In this document: piece after piece, positions 1 to 8,910 of the stretch
Position numbering within the stretch: position 1 is the first letter of the stretch
Layout of the letters: every line of letters starts with the position of its first letter
From: Cellvibrio sp. 79
GTDB taxonomy: Bacteria; Pseudomonadota; Gammaproteobacteria; Pseudomonadales; Cellvibrionaceae
Direction of reading: 5' to 3'
DNA: 64,000 nucleotides
Assembly: GCA_003056245.1 (NCBI GenBank)
Contig: MVDH01000003.1
Coordinates: 392,187-456,186 of the forward strand
The notes under the pieces: model-generated
The model's database searches: none
Seen by the model: the letters and a program-made list of their open reading frames with translations, nothing else
What the model was told of the DNA's origin: nothing
Position numbers and translations under genes: made by a program

Positions 1-296
1 ATGGCCAGCGCACCGTATAATAAATCCACTGGTCGCCAGCGAAATGATAATTTCTGTGTGCGATAAAATTGTTGGTCAGTGCGATATTCCAGCGATTCTA
101 TATCCAGGCCTCTGCGTAAATTACCCGATATACCCCGCAATTCAATGCCCGCTATCGCTGCCACACGCGTAACCAACCAGCGACTGCCGGTTTCAGTTTC
201 AACAATTGCACTAACAGTCGCCAATACAATGATAAACACGGCTAACAGGCTAAAAAAAACCGCTCGTACTTTTTTAAATATTGCATTGGTACGCAT
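1..296 (-). CDS. tamB: TamB translocation/assembly module inner-membrane subunit (N-terminal part)
   Basis: Only the first ~98 codons are in the window; the gene continues past the left edge. The reading frame starts MRTNAIFKKVRAVFF, followed by one hydrophobic segment (about residues 12-32) and then a periplasmic stretch with TGSRWLVTRVA and LRGISGNLRRGLDIESLEYR, which is the usual start of TamB. TamB is a long periplasm-spanning beta-helical protein anchored in the inner membrane. It works with TamA in outer-membrane protein insertion and lipid transport. The start codon shares one base with the tamA stop (TAATG), so translation is probably coupled. Assignment rests on the N-terminus plus the tamA neighbour. 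Confidence 0.85.
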   Translation of the reverse strand, partial: MRTNAIFKKVRAVFFSLLAVFIIVLATVSAIVETETGSRWLVTRVAAIAGIELRGISGNLRRGLDIESLEYRTDQQFYRTQKLSFRWRPVDLLYGALA

Positions 297-2089
297 TACA
301 GATCCGGCCCCATGCTGATGTGCAAACGCCAACCTTTGGTTTTGTCATCTTCCGTAATCGGGTCCAATGCTTTGGCTACATCGATACGGATTGGACCAAT
401 TGGCGACACCCAGCGCACACCAACACCTGCACCTTGTTTGAGATCGAAATCGCCATCATCAATCGCGTTACCCATATCAAAAAATACCGCACCAACCCAA
501 TTAGATTCTTCAAGACGATAATCGTATTCGACGCTGGCCACGAATAAATTATTGCCACCGATGACTTCCTGTTTTTTTGTACGCGGGTTTTCATCCGAGG
601 GACCGAGCGATTTATAATCATAGCCGCGCACACTGGCATCACCACCGGCAAAGTAGCGCACAGAGGCGGGCAAATCTTTTACGTTGGAAATATCAGTTAA
701 ACCCAATTCCGTACGTAACAACAAACGGCCTTTCGCCATAGGTCGAATATATTTAACGCGATTATAAAATTGCAAAAAGCTGCGATCCGAACCCAAACTT
801 TCCGGCGATCCCGATAATTTACTAATTAAGCTCCAGCCGCGCATTGGATAGGCACTACCATCCGTTTTGGTGCGCGACAATGACACTGAGGGAATAAGCA
901 AACCAATAGGTGCCTGCTCATCAGTACCGACTATTGACTCCTCGTAGGTATAGTCCAACGCATAGGTTTGTAACCATTTATTGTTCTGGTAATAGGTATA
1001 ACTGGCACCGTACAAATCTTTTTCGCTGTAAAAAGTATCAACAGTCTCTTCCAGATAACCTGTATAAACATTTAGAAACTCATAGGCAGGCCGACGCAAT
1101 GGAACCTTATAATTGACCAACGCCTCTTCTTTAATTTCCGACGCGGAATAATCTGCCGTTAGTGAATGTCCACGGCGATTGACGTAGCGATCTTCAAAAC
1201 CCAGCTTTACACGCGGCTCATCTGCCTCAATACCAAGGCCAATTGAATAAGCGCGACGTTTTCTTTCCTCAAGGTCGATATTAATTTGCACTTCATTATC
1301 GTTTAATGCTTGCAAATCCGGCGACACACTGGCGATTGAAAAATAATTACTGGCATTATATAAATTTTTAAGTTCGAGTAATTTTTCAGTATCGTAATAA
1401 TCGCCTTCATGGATATTGTAATAACGGCGCAAAAAGTTATCGTTCAGGATATTGTGCTTTAAATTAATCGCACCGATTTTGTAACGCGGGCCCGTGTTGT
1501 AAATCAATTCAATGACGGCAGATTTTTCTGCAACATTAACGGAGACACGCGACAGTGCAAACTCCGAATCAAAATAACCGTGGCTTGCGGCTAATGTATC
1601 GAAGCGCGATTTTAATGCTTCGTAGCGGCCATGATTTAATCGATTGCCAATCTTGATGCCGGGATTGTCGTATAACGGCTGGAAGACTTTATCGTCAATG
1701 CCCTCACCCTGGATTTCAATACGCAATTCTTTTACCAACACCGGGTCGCCGGGGGTCAGGACAATATTTAATCCCCAGCAATTTTTATTGTTTACAAATT
1801 TTGCTTCATATTCCAGTTGGTAATAGCCCAGCGCCTGGGCAGCGGCGGAAATTTCAGTTTCGGCATTGGCCAGCAGAGAGTTGAGTCGCCAAAGCGGCGC
1901 CTTGCAACTTTCGTCGGCTAGGGAAAGATGTTGGCGAATATTTTCGCGCAGGCTTTTGGTGCCGCCCTCAATGTCTATTTCCGGCTCAGCGGCATAGGCG
2001 GGGGCAGCAGCCAGCAGGATTAGCGGCGCAAACAAACGATAGGAAAACAGCTGCAGCAATAGTGAAGTTTGCAATTCCATACTCTTCAT
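296..2089 (-). CDS. tamA: TamA, Omp85-family outer-membrane assembly factor
   Basis: 597 residues, the usual TamA length. An N-terminal signal peptide ends near AAPAYA|AEPE (about residue 33). It is followed by POTRA-type repeats (roughly 35-275; GPRYKIGAINL and HEGDYYDTEKL are typical) and a C-terminal 16-strand Omp85 barrel. The barrel contains YPMRGWS, RYFAGGDASVRGYDYKSLGP, and the closing GVGVRWVSPIGPIRIDVAKAL. It sits in the outer membrane and partners TamB, encoded immediately downstream with a one-base overlap. A second in-frame ATG lies three codons in (MKSMEL); either start leaves the signal peptide intact. Confidence 0.93.
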   Translation of the reverse strand: MKSMELQTSLLLQLFSYRLFAPLILLAAAPAYAAEPEIDIEGGTKSLRENIRQHLSLADESCKAPLWRLNSLLANAETEISAAAQALGYYQLEYEAKFVNNKNCWGLNIVLTPGDPVLVKELRIEIQGEGIDDKVFQPLYDNPGIKIGNRLNHGRYEALKSRFDTLAASHGYFDSEFALSRVSVNVAEKSAVIELIYNTGPRYKIGAINLKHNILNDNFLRRYYNIHEGDYYDTEKLLELKNLYNASNYFSIASVSPDLQALNDNEVQINIDLEERKRRAYSIGLGIEADEPRVKLGFEDRYVNRRGHSLTADYSASEIKEEALVNYKVPLRRPAYEFLNVYTGYLEETVDTFYSEKDLYGASYTYYQNNKWLQTYALDYTYEESIVGTDEQAPIGLLIPSVSLSRTKTDGSAYPMRGWSLISKLSGSPESLGSDRSFLQFYNRVKYIRPMAKGRLLLRTELGLTDISNVKDLPASVRYFAGGDASVRGYDYKSLGPSDENPRTKKQEVIGGNNLFVASVEYDYRLEESNWVGAVFFDMGNAIDDGDFDLKQGAGVGVRWVSPIGPIRIDVAKALDPITEDDKTKGWRLHISMGPDL

Positions 2090-2161
2090 CGGTATACGCG
2101 GTGGCTACTTTAACCGCTAACAATGGCTACTGAAAGCCATCATTTGTGACATTCTTGTGCG

Positions 2162-2217
2162 GGTAAATGTTCCTTATCGCCTCCGGTAAATGTTCTGTCT
2201 TCTTAGGGTAAATATTC
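2162..2217. repeat. Three direct repeats in the tamA-rlmJ divergent intergenic region
   Basis: The 11-base word GGTAAATGTTC occurs at 2162-2172 and 2185-2195, and a one-mismatch copy GGTAAATATTC at 2207-2217. The spacing is 23 and 22 bases, about two helical turns. They lie between the divergent starts of tamA (2089) and rlmJ (2271). The even phasing suggests binding sites for a regulator on one DNA face, but no known regulator motif is recognised. Confidence 0.5.
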
Positions 2218-2270
2218 CTTGTACCCGTTATAATCGCGCCGATCTTACCTGTATCCCCACGGAATTTACC

Positions 2271-3116
2271 ATGCTCAGTTATCGCCACGGCTTTCATGCG
2301 GGCAATTTTGCCGATGTACTCAAACATACTGTGCTGGTGCACATCCTTGAGTATATGAAACAAAAAGACAAAGCCTTGCGTATTGTTGATACTCATGCCG
2401 GTGCCGGTGTGTATAAATTGAACGGTCCGCAGGCACAAAAAAATCGCGAATTTGATACCGGCATTGGTCCGCTGTGGAATTGCAGCGATGCGCCGCCGGC
2501 TATCGCCAAATATCTGGAAGCGGTGCGTGCAGTGAATGAACAGGGCCAGTTGCAAATTTATCCGGGCTCACCCTTGTTAATGCAAACGCTGATGCGCTCA
2601 CAGGACCGTTTATTCCTGCATGAATTACATCCGAATGATTTCCAATTTTTACGCGACTGCATGCGCGATGACAAACATGTGAAAGTGTTGAATGAAGATG
2701 GTTTCGCTGGCTTGCAGGCTTTATTGCCACCGCCGGATCGGCGCGCGCTGGTTTTGCTTGATCCCTCCTATGAAGTAAAAAATGATTATCAGCACCTGGT
2801 AAAACAAGTTATCCAGGCACACAACCGTTTTCAAACCGGTACTTTTGCAATCTGGTATCCGGTAGTGTTGCGCCAGCGCATTGATGAAATGGAATTAGCG
2901 TTAAAAAAATCCGGCATCACCAATATTCAATTGATGGAATTTGGATTGCTGCCCGACAACCCCGAACACGGGATGACTTCCAGCGGCATGATTGTAATCA
3001 ACCCACCCTGGACGCTGTGGAGTGCGATGGAAGAAACCTTGCCATGGCTGGTAGAACAATTGAGTGAAGACCAGGCAGGTTTTTATCGCCTCGAACAATT
3101 GGTTGCTGAAAAATAA
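2271..3116 (+). CDS. rlmJ: 23S rRNA (adenine(2030)-N6)-methyltransferase RlmJ
   Basis: 281 residues starting MLSYRHGFHAGNFADVLKH, essentially the family signature and length (E. coli RlmJ is 280). The SAM-binding region has IVDTHAGAGVY (about residues 41-51), and the catalytic DPPY-type motif appears as LVLLDPSYEVKNDY. A longer frame runs upstream to 2190, but its extra 27 residues are not family-like, so the ATG at 2271 is preferred. RlmJ methylates N6 of A2030 of free 23S rRNA in the cytoplasm. It may be co-transcribed with the two small membrane genes downstream (11-base gap). Confidence 0.93.
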   Translation: MLSYRHGFHAGNFADVLKHTVLVHILEYMKQKDKALRIVDTHAGAGVYKLNGPQAQKNREFDTGIGPLWNCSDAPPAIAKYLEAVRAVNEQGQLQIYPGSPLLMQTLMRSQDRLFLHELHPNDFQFLRDCMRDDKHVKVLNEDGFAGLQALLPPPDRRALVLLDPSYEVKNDYQHLVKQVIQAHNRFQTGTFAIWYPVVLRQRIDEMELALKKSGITNIQLMEFGLLPDNPEHGMTSSGMIVINPPWTLWSAMEETLPWLVEQLSEDQAGFYRLEQLVAEK

Positions 3117-3127
3117 CAGGAGAAACC

Positions 3128-3535
3128 ATGTCAGTTGCCGCAAATAAACCTGTGAACAAACCCATGAGTTACGCAGCGCGTGCTGCTATAGCATCTGCGT
3201 TTATTTTTCCAGGTGCCGGGCTGTTCCTGCTCAAACAATATGTACGTGGATGTATTTTTGCGTTGCCTGCAACAATCATTATCGCAATGATGTTTAAAAA
3301 TTTATTTAGTACGGCAATTGCGATCAACGAACAATTACAACGCGAGGCGGAGCGCGGCATTTTTTCATTTGATGTAATGGCAATATTCCATCAACTACAC
3401 AGCTCCATTTTTGCATCGCCCTACTGGCACGATGGCAAATGGCTTTTGCTCGCAAGCTGGTTATTGAGCATTGTCAGTTCTTATTTTGTAGGCAAAAAAT
3501 TTGACCAGCAGCAATTGGCAGCGGGAGATAATTAA
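3128..3535 (+). CDS. Small integral membrane protein, unknown function
   Basis: 135 residues with three likely transmembrane segments: about 16-35 (ASAFIFPGAGLFLLK), 40-60 (GCIFALPATIIIAMMF) and 101-120 (WLLLASWLLSIVSSYFVG). A loop of about 40 residues lies between the second and third. A good ribosome site (AGGAGAAACC) precedes the ATG. The stop overlaps the next start by one base (TAATG), so the two are probably translated together. No family with known function is recognised; the GAGLFLLKQYVRG stretch resembles small DUF/TM2-like membrane proteins only loosely. Confidence 0.7.
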   Translation: MSVAANKPVNKPMSYAARAAIASAFIFPGAGLFLLKQYVRGCIFALPATIIIAMMFKNLFSTAIAINEQLQREAERGIFSFDVMAIFHQLHSSIFASPYWHDGKWLLLASWLLSIVSSYFVGKKFDQQQLAAGDN

Positions 3536-3888
3536 TGCAAGCGTCACTGATCGCGATAGGATTATTATTTTGCAGCAATATTTTTATGACGTTTGCGTGG
3601 TATGCCCATTTAAAAGAGCTTAACCAAAAACCCTGGATTATTGCGGCATTGATTAGTTGGGGAATTGCCCTGTTTGAATATTTATTACAGGTGCCAGCGA
3701 ATCGCATTGGTTATACCGTTATGAATGTAGGGCAATTAAAAATTTTGCAGGAAGTTATTACGCTCAGCGTATTTGTACCCTTCGCCGTTTTTTATATGAA
3801 AGAGCCACTTAAATTGGACTATCTATGGGCCGGCTTATGCCTTTTAGGTGCAGTATTTTTTATGTTCAGAGATAAATTAACTGGATAA
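3535..3888 (+). CDS. DUF486 family small multidrug-transporter-like membrane protein
   Basis: 117 residues, four transmembrane helices, matching the DUF486 family in length and motifs: FMTFAWYAHLKELN, LISWGIALFEYLLQVPANRIGY, and QLKILQEVITLSVFVPFA. The family belongs to the drug/metabolite transporter superfamily; the substrate is unknown. The start overlaps the stop of the preceding membrane gene by one base. Confidence 0.85.
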   Translation: MQASLIAIGLLFCSNIFMTFAWYAHLKELNQKPWIIAALISWGIALFEYLLQVPANRIGYTVMNVGQLKILQEVITLSVFVPFAVFYMKEPLKLDYLWAGLCLLGAVFFMFRDKLTG

Positions 3889-3975
3889 ATCCAGCAGCAG
3901 ACACACAGAAATCGACTATACATAAAGGTGATCCGGTCATCCCACCCTTTTAGTTGATTAACCCAAGGTGCCTGT

Positions 3976-5886
3976 GTGTCTGAACCAAACACCACTCATT
4001 CCGCTGCCCAGGGATTTGTTTACCGGGATTTTCATAAACAAAATATCAAACGTTTAATACAAATACTGCGCGCGACTCAAATTGCGCTCTTGCTCGTCAG
4101 TATTATCAGCATTACCACCGGCCGCTATAGCGATACGATTACCATGCTGGCAACCGGCGTGTTCCTGTTCAGTGTCGATTGGCTGGTCTATAAAAAACAT
4201 CCACTCGCGGCCACCTTCGTATTTCTTGTTACCTTAACCTTAATGTTGGCTTACCTGATTTGGGTAGGCAGCGGGATTCGCGACAGCGCATTGCTGGGTT
4301 TTTGCGGCGTATTAATTTTTGCAGCCACGCTCGGCAATCGCCGCTTGCTGGTGTGTTTGTTAGCGGTGATGGTGAGCGTTCTATTGGTTATCGCTTATGT
4401 GAATGACCGCGGTATTTACCAGCACCAGATTGAACCGACCAACCTTGCTACCGGCGCTATCGTTATTATTATTTTGTGTGTTGTGGGTCTGGCAGCCTGG
4501 CTGCTAGCGCACGATTATCGCTTCGCCCTGGATGAACTCGCACGTGAAAATGATCGTGTAAGAACGGCCAAAAATCACATCGAACATATGGCCTTGCACG
4601 ATGCATTAACCGGCCTACCCAATCGTTTGCTTGCGCAAAATAATTTTGAAACCATTTACCAATACGCAAAAACCCATCATCAACAGCTCGGCATAATTTT
4701 TATCGATCTTGATAATTTAAAACCGATCAACGATTCCCTTGGTCACCAGGCCGGCGACCAGATTTTAAAAGAAGTCGCGCTACGTTTGTTGAGCTACACA
4801 CGGAAAGTAGATCATGTGTGTCGTTTTGGCGGCGATGAATTTATTGTATTTATGCCAAATATCCAATCAGAAGAGGATGCGTCCAAAGCCAGCCTGGAAA
4901 TTTTACAGCTGGTTTCAGAAAATTATTTATACCGTAATATCGAAATTTTTTGCACCTGCTCAATAGGCATTGCGTTAGCGCCGCAAGATGGCGAAGACCT
5001 GGATACCTTGATTAAAAAAGCCGATATCGCTATGTATCATTCTAAGGATTCAGGGCGTAACAGTTTCCGTTTTTTTAATCCGACGATTAAACGCAATATG
5101 CTCGACCATATCAGTTTAATTTCCGGCATGCGCAAAGCATTGCACGATGAACAATTCACACTCTACTACCAACCCAAGATTGATTTGCAACAAAACCGCA
5201 TTTGCGGTTTGGAGGCACTGCTACGCTGGAACCACCCGGAACAAGGTTTTATTTCACCGGCGACATTTATTCCACTCGCTGAGTCATCGGGATTAATCAT
5301 CCAGTTGGGTGAATGGGTAGTTAATGCCGCTTGTCGCCAGGCAAAAGCCTGGCTGGACGCCGGCTTTCTGGATTTCAGTGTGGCGGTAAATATTTCATCG
5401 ATCCAATTCAAACGCGGCAATATCGATATCATCGTGCTCAATGCCCTCACCAAAGCACAATTGCCACCGGAATACCTGGAGCTGGAACTAACTGAATCGT
5501 TATTGATTGAGGACAGTGATCGCCTGGTGCACACGCTCGCTGTGTTGCGCAGTGAAGGCGTGCATTTTTCTATCGACGATTTCGGTACCGGTTATTCCAA
5601 TCTCGGTTATTTAAAAAAGTTTGAGGTAGGTGCATTGAAAATTGATCAATCTTTTGTACGCAAAATGGATGATCAAACTGGCGACGCAGCAATAGTTCGC
5701 GCGATTATCCAGATGGCCTCCAGCCTCGGTTTAAAAACAATTGCTGAAGGTGTTGAAGACGCTAATACGGCTGCCCTGTTACGTGGCCTGGGTTGCAATG
5801 AAGCACAAGGATATTATTGGGCCAGGCCAATGCCCGCGAATGAAGTTGAAAGCTTTTGTAAAAACTGGCCGCAATCGTCGAGTTGA
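3976..5886 (+). CDS. Membrane GGDEF-EAL protein, c-di-GMP synthase/phosphodiesterase
   Basis: 636 residues from a GTG start preceded by AAGGTG with a 5-base gap. The N-terminal half (about 35-180) has several membrane helices with no recognised sensor. The GGDEF domain has an intact GGDEF at residues 285-289 and the inhibitory I-site RKVD at 276-279, the correct five residues before it. The EAL domain has E413-A-L, NISSIQF, ELTESLL, the paired aspartates D534-D535 in DDFGTG, KIDQSFV and AEGVED. All motifs for both synthesis and hydrolysis are therefore present. The direction of net activity cannot be told from sequence. It appears to be transcribed alone. Confidence 0.92.
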   Translation: MSEPNTTHSAAQGFVYRDFHKQNIKRLIQILRATQIALLLVSIISITTGRYSDTITMLATGVFLFSVDWLVYKKHPLAATFVFLVTLTLMLAYLIWVGSGIRDSALLGFCGVLIFAATLGNRRLLVCLLAVMVSVLLVIAYVNDRGIYQHQIEPTNLATGAIVIIILCVVGLAAWLLAHDYRFALDELARENDRVRTAKNHIEHMALHDALTGLPNRLLAQNNFETIYQYAKTHHQQLGIIFIDLDNLKPINDSLGHQAGDQILKEVALRLLSYTRKVDHVCRFGGDEFIVFMPNIQSEEDASKASLEILQLVSENYLYRNIEIFCTCSIGIALAPQDGEDLDTLIKKADIAMYHSKDSGRNSFRFFNPTIKRNMLDHISLISGMRKALHDEQFTLYYQPKIDLQQNRICGLEALLRWNHPEQGFISPATFIPLAESSGLIIQLGEWVVNAACRQAKAWLDAGFLDFSVAVNISSIQFKRGNIDIIVLNALTKAQLPPEYLELELTESLLIEDSDRLVHTLAVLRSEGVHFSIDDFGTGYSNLGYLKKFEVGALKIDQSFVRKMDDQTGDAAIVRAIIQMASSLGLKTIAEGVEDANTAALLRGLGCNEAQGYYWARPMPANEVESFCKNWPQSSS

Positions 5887-6075
5887 TCCAAACCGGTTTT
5901 CTGAAAAATCACAGACAGCTGAACAGCCTGAGCTTTTTTATCAAACACAGCATTTTTATTAGGAAAGTGGCATTTTATTTTTAATAGCACATGCCACGTG
6001 ATTCCACCCATCACACCTATCTCACGCCAACATTTCACACCGACACTCACATTCCCCAATACCCGCCGAAACACA

Positions 6076-6089
6076 ACTAGTATACTAGT
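6076..6089. promoter_or_regulatory. Perfect 14-bp palindrome upstream of the CBM10 esterase
   Basis: ACTAGTATACTAGT is a perfect palindrome 105 bases before the esterase ATG. It lies in the 307-base gap 5887-6193, which otherwise holds no gene. It may be an operator for a dimeric regulator. A weak T-rich stretch near 5930-5942 could end the preceding GGDEF-EAL transcript. Confidence 0.4.
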
Positions 6090-6118
6090 CGCCCATTTTC
6101 TTTCCTGCTTACTGTCGT

Positions 6119-6156
6119 CCGTTGCACAAGGGATTCGGGTCACTCGTGTGCAACGG
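6119..6156 (+). promoter_or_regulatory. Inverted repeat in the likely 5' leader of the esterase gene
   Basis: CCGTTGCACA at 6119-6128 pairs perfectly with TGTGCAACGG at 6147-6156 around an 18-base loop. The second arm ends 37 bases before the ATG at 6194. It could be an operator or an RNA hairpin in the leader; there is no T-run, so a terminator is unlikely. Confidence 0.4.
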
Positions 6157-6193
6157 GTTTAGCTAATTGACCCACTCACGAAGGATTACTGCC

Positions 6194-7597
6194 ATGATTA
6201 AAATAATTCATAAAATCACTACGTCTGTTCTACCCGTTTTAACTTGCGGATTGTTACTTGCCGGCCTGGACAGCAATGCGGCGAGCTTACGTGAAATCAC
6301 CAGCTTCGGTACCAATCCTACTAACTTGCGCATGCATCTATATGTGCCCGATGCCGTGCCCAACAACGCTCCTATCCTGGTTGCCAATCACTATTGCACG
6401 GGAACTGGCCCGGCACTTTATTCCGGCACCCAGTTCGCGTCGCTCGCTGATCGCTATGGTTTTATTGTGATTTACCCCAGCGCCACCCGAAGCGGCCAAT
6501 GCTTTGATGTATCGTCCGCGCAAGCGTTGCGTCGTGGCGGCGGGAGCGACCCGGTAGCCATTATGTCGATGGTGAACTACGTGCAGCAGAACTATAACGT
6601 GGATTCAACGCGCATTTTTGTCACCGGCGTTTCATCTGGCGCAATGATGACACAAGTATTGCTCGGCCTTTATCCTGATGTATTTAAAGCCGGTGCTGCC
6701 TTTGCCGGTGTTCCGTTTGGTTGCTTTGCAACTACCAACGGCAGCACCTGGAATAGCGCTTGCGCTAACGGTACTGTCACCCACACCGCGCAACAATGGG
6801 GTGATCTGGTGCGCAATGCATATCCCGGTTATTCGGGTGCGCGTCCGCGCGTACAACTCTGGCACGGCACTGCCGATGACACACTGCGTTATCCCAACTT
6901 CAACGAAGCGATCAAACAGTGGACCAATGTCCACGGCATAAGCCAGACGCCAGTCACCACTGATTCACCACAATCAGGCGCAACGCGTACCCGTTATGGC
7001 AGCGCGGGTGATCAGGCACAAGTTGAAGCGATTAGTTTGCAAGGGACCGGACACAACCTTCCGGTAAATGCGGCAGAAGCGATTCGTTTTTTTGGTTTAA
7101 ATACGACCACCACATCAAGCGTTGCCAGCTCGCGTTCATCGGCAGCACCGAGTTCTTTCGCGCGTAGTTCTTCGTCGATAGCAATCAGTAGCGCATCCAG
7201 CTCAATCGCTATTGGCGGGGATCGTTGTAATTGGTACGGCACGCAATATCCACTGTGTGTGAATACGGTGAGTGGATGGGGTTATGAAAATAGCCGCAGC
7301 TGTATTGGTAGAAATACCTGCACGTCGCAACCGGCACCTTATGGTGTGATTGGTGGTACTGCGAGTTCAACAGCAGTTTCATCCAGACCTGCAAGCTCTA
7401 CCCCGGTAATCAGCAGCGCAGCAACATCGAGCCGCTCCAGCACCGCCACAACTACCGGTCAAAATTGCAATTGGTACGGCACGCGCTATGCGCTTTGCGC
7501 AACAACCCAAAGTGGTTGGGGTTGGGAAAACAATCGCAGTTGTATTTCTCGGAACACTTGCAGTACGCAGCCTGCGCCTTATGGAGTAGTTAACTAA
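6194..7597 (+). CDS. Secreted CE1-type esterase (acetyl-xylan/feruloyl esterase or PHB-depolymerase-like) with two CBM10 modules
   Basis: 467 residues. The ATG at 6194 has AAGGA eight bases upstream. The signal peptide ends near SNAA|SLRE (about 32). The catalytic domain (about 35-300) is of the PHB-depolymerase/CE1 esterase type. The nucleophile is S147 in GVSSG, a likely acid Asp is in [10 protein letters not shown], and a His is in GTGHNLPV. Two CBM10 modules of about 45 residues follow, starting near residues 343 and 424, each with CNWYGT, SGW and NRSC/SRSC cysteines and aromatic residues that bind crystalline cellulose. Serine-rich linkers separate the domains, as in Cellvibrio secreted enzymes. 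It probably removes acyl groups from plant xylan; the substrate is inferred from the modules. Confidence 0.9.
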   Translation: MIKIIHKITTSVLPVLTCGLLLAGLDSNAASLREITSFGTNPTNLRMHLYVPDAVPNNAPILVANHYCTGTGPALYSGTQFASLADRYGFIVIYPSATRSGQCFDVSSAQALRRGGGSDPVAIMSMVNYVQQNYNVDSTRIFVTGVSSGAMMTQVLLGLYPDVFKAGAAFAGVPFGCFATTNGSTWNSACANGTVTHTAQQWGDLVRNAYPGYSGARPRVQLWHGTADDTLRYPNFNEAIKQWTNVHGISQTPVTTDSPQSGATRTRYGSAGDQAQVEAISLQGTGHNLPVNAAEAIRFFGLNTTTTSSVASSRSSAAPSSFARSSSSIAISSASSSIAIGGDRCNWYGTQYPLCVNTVSGWGYENSRSCIGRNTCTSQPAPYGVIGGTASSTAVSSRPASSTPVISSAATSSRSSTATTTGQNCNWYGTRYALCATTQSGWGWENNRSCISRNTCSTQPAPYGVVN

Positions 7598-7642
7598 GGA
7601 GCCGTCCGGCGCAGGCTTGCACAGCGGCGCCGGTATTTTCAG

Positions 7643-7685
7643 GTTGATTCTTGATCAACTAAAAATATATATTTTCGATATATAT
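7643..7685. promoter_or_regulatory. Two inverted repeats upstream of vapB, candidate autoregulatory operator
   Basis: GTTGAT (7643-7648) and ATCAAC (7654-7659) form one inverted repeat with a 5-base spacer. ATATATAT (7665-7672) and ATATATAT (7678-7685) form a second, also with a 5-base spacer. Both lie within 60 bases of the vapB ATG at 7703. VapB and VapBC complexes generally bind palindromes overlapping their own promoter, so this is the natural operator candidate. The second repeat is simple AT sequence and may instead be the -10 region. Confidence 0.45.
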
Positions 7686-7702
7686 CAAATCAGGTAATCC
7701 CT

Positions 7703-7930
7703 ATGACCCAAACTGCCAAGCTTTTTATGAACGGCCGCAGCCAGGCTGTACGCCTTCCCAAGGAGTTTCGCTTCGAAGGCGATGAGGTTTATATCACCCG
7801 TCATGGCGATACAGTAATCATTTCCCCCAAACCGCAAAGCTGGGACGATTTTTTTGATCGCAAACCCACATTTGATGAGAACTTTATGATCGACCGTGAG
7901 CAATCACCCATCCAGGAAAGGGATTTTTAA
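7703..7930 (+). CDS. vapB: VapB-type antitoxin (AbrB/MazE-like DNA-binding)
   Basis: 75 residues. The N-terminus [21 protein letters not shown] and [15 protein letters not shown] form the swapped-hairpin AbrB fold typical of VapB. The C-terminal tail (about 50-75, WDDFFDRKP...) is the part that normally threads into the toxin. AGGTAA lies just upstream of the ATG. The toxin gene follows 31 bases downstream. It neutralises VapC and represses the operon. Confidence 0.92.
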   Translation: MTQTAKLFMNGRSQAVRLPKEFRFEGDEVYITRHGDTVIISPKPQSWDDFFDRKPTFDENFMIDREQSPIQERDF

Positions 7931-7961
7931 TTACCGGGCACATGCCAAAAGGAATGCACAT

Positions 7962-8357
7962 ATGTATATGCTCGACACCAACACCTGTATTTATGTTTTA
8001 AAAAATCGCTCTGATAAATTACGCCACAAATTCAAAGCCATTAAAAATCTCTGCATTTCGTCAATCAGCTACGGTGAACTTTGTTACGGGATTGAAAATG
8101 GCGAGGCCAGCTTGCGCACTGAACGTTACGAAGAGCTGCAGCTATTTACCCAACGTTTAACAGTCGAAAGTTGGGATGATGAAGCAGGCTTTCACTATGG
8201 ATTGCTACGCGCGGACCAGAAACGGCAGGGATCAATTATTGGCAGTAATGATTTACTGATTGCAGCACATGCACGCAGCCTGAGCGCTGTCTTAGTTACC
8301 AACAACACCCGGGAATTTGCGCGCATCGCAGACCTGACATTGGAAGATTGGATTTGA
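7962..8357 (+). CDS. vapC: VapC-type PIN-domain ribonuclease toxin
   Basis: 131 residues from the ATG at 7962, which has AAAAGGA eight bases upstream. A longer open frame starts at 7896 but would overlap vapB and lacks a site. The PIN acidic residues are visible: D5 in MLDTNTCIYVLK, E in SYGELCYGIE, D in GSNDLLIAAHA, and the late TNNTREFARI segment. The family cleaves tRNA or rRNA when free of antitoxin. It pairs with the upstream vapB. Confidence 0.92.
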   Translation: MYMLDTNTCIYVLKNRSDKLRHKFKAIKNLCISSISYGELCYGIENGEASLRTERYEELQLFTQRLTVESWDDEAGFHYGLLRADQKRQGSIIGSNDLLIAAHARSLSAVLVTNNTREFARIADLTLEDWI

Positions 8358-8359
8358 TG

Positions 8360-8815
8360 CTAGAGCCTGCGAGTCATAAATACGCTATAAGGATCTTCCT
8401 TATAATCGGCAAATGGCCCGCAGCATTCAAAACCATAACGCTCATATAATTTTCGTGCCGGAATAAAAAAATCCTGCGGTCCGGTTTCCAGACTCAAGCG
8501 TTGGTACTTACGTTCGCCAGCTATTTCCAGAATATGCTCCAGCATTTTCTTGCCCACGCCTTTCCCACGCGCACGATTGGATGAGCGCATGGATTTTATT
8601 TCCGCATGAGTGGAATCCAATTCTTTTATTGCCCCGCAACCAACCAACTCATTGTTATCCCACACACTCCAGAAAGTAATTTCCGGTTTGCGCAATTTGT
8701 TCAAATCCAGTGCATGTACACTCTCCGGTGGCGATGTTGCGTACATATCCTGCAAATGCTCATTCAATAATTCAGCAATCTCGGGGCTGGTCAAATCGTC
8801 TATACGGATTTGCAT
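8360..8815 (-). CDS. GNAT family N-acetyltransferase
   Basis: 151 residues of the GNAT fold. Strand 4 VGCGAIKEL and EIKSMRSS are followed by the acetyl-CoA loop RSSNRARGKGVGKKML (Q/RxxGxG/A type), then LSLETG and the C-terminal ARKLYERYGFE. It resembles small YsnE/YafP-like acetyltransferases; the substrate cannot be told. Its stop lies two bases from the end of vapC on the other strand, so the two genes converge with no room for a separate terminator. Confidence 0.85.
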   Translation of the reverse strand: MQIRIDDLTSPEIAELLNEHLQDMYATSPPESVHALDLNKLRKPEITFWSVWDNNELVGCGAIKELDSTHAEIKSMRSSNRARGKGVGKKMLEHILEIAGERKYQRLSLETGPQDFFIPARKLYERYGFECCGPFADYKEDPYSVFMTRRL

Positions 8816-8910
8816 AAGTATCTTCCTTTCATTCTGCGAACGATAAAGCTGTAACTTACTGTAGCGGGTTGTTTATAACTATGCTTGTTACATCTGTCAT
8901 CTGGTGGTCA

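Noticed and set aside
6194-7597. Esterase as a storage-granule PHB depolymerase
   Set aside because: The catalytic fold is shared, but the two CBM10 cellulose-binding modules and signal peptide point to plant-wall substrates.
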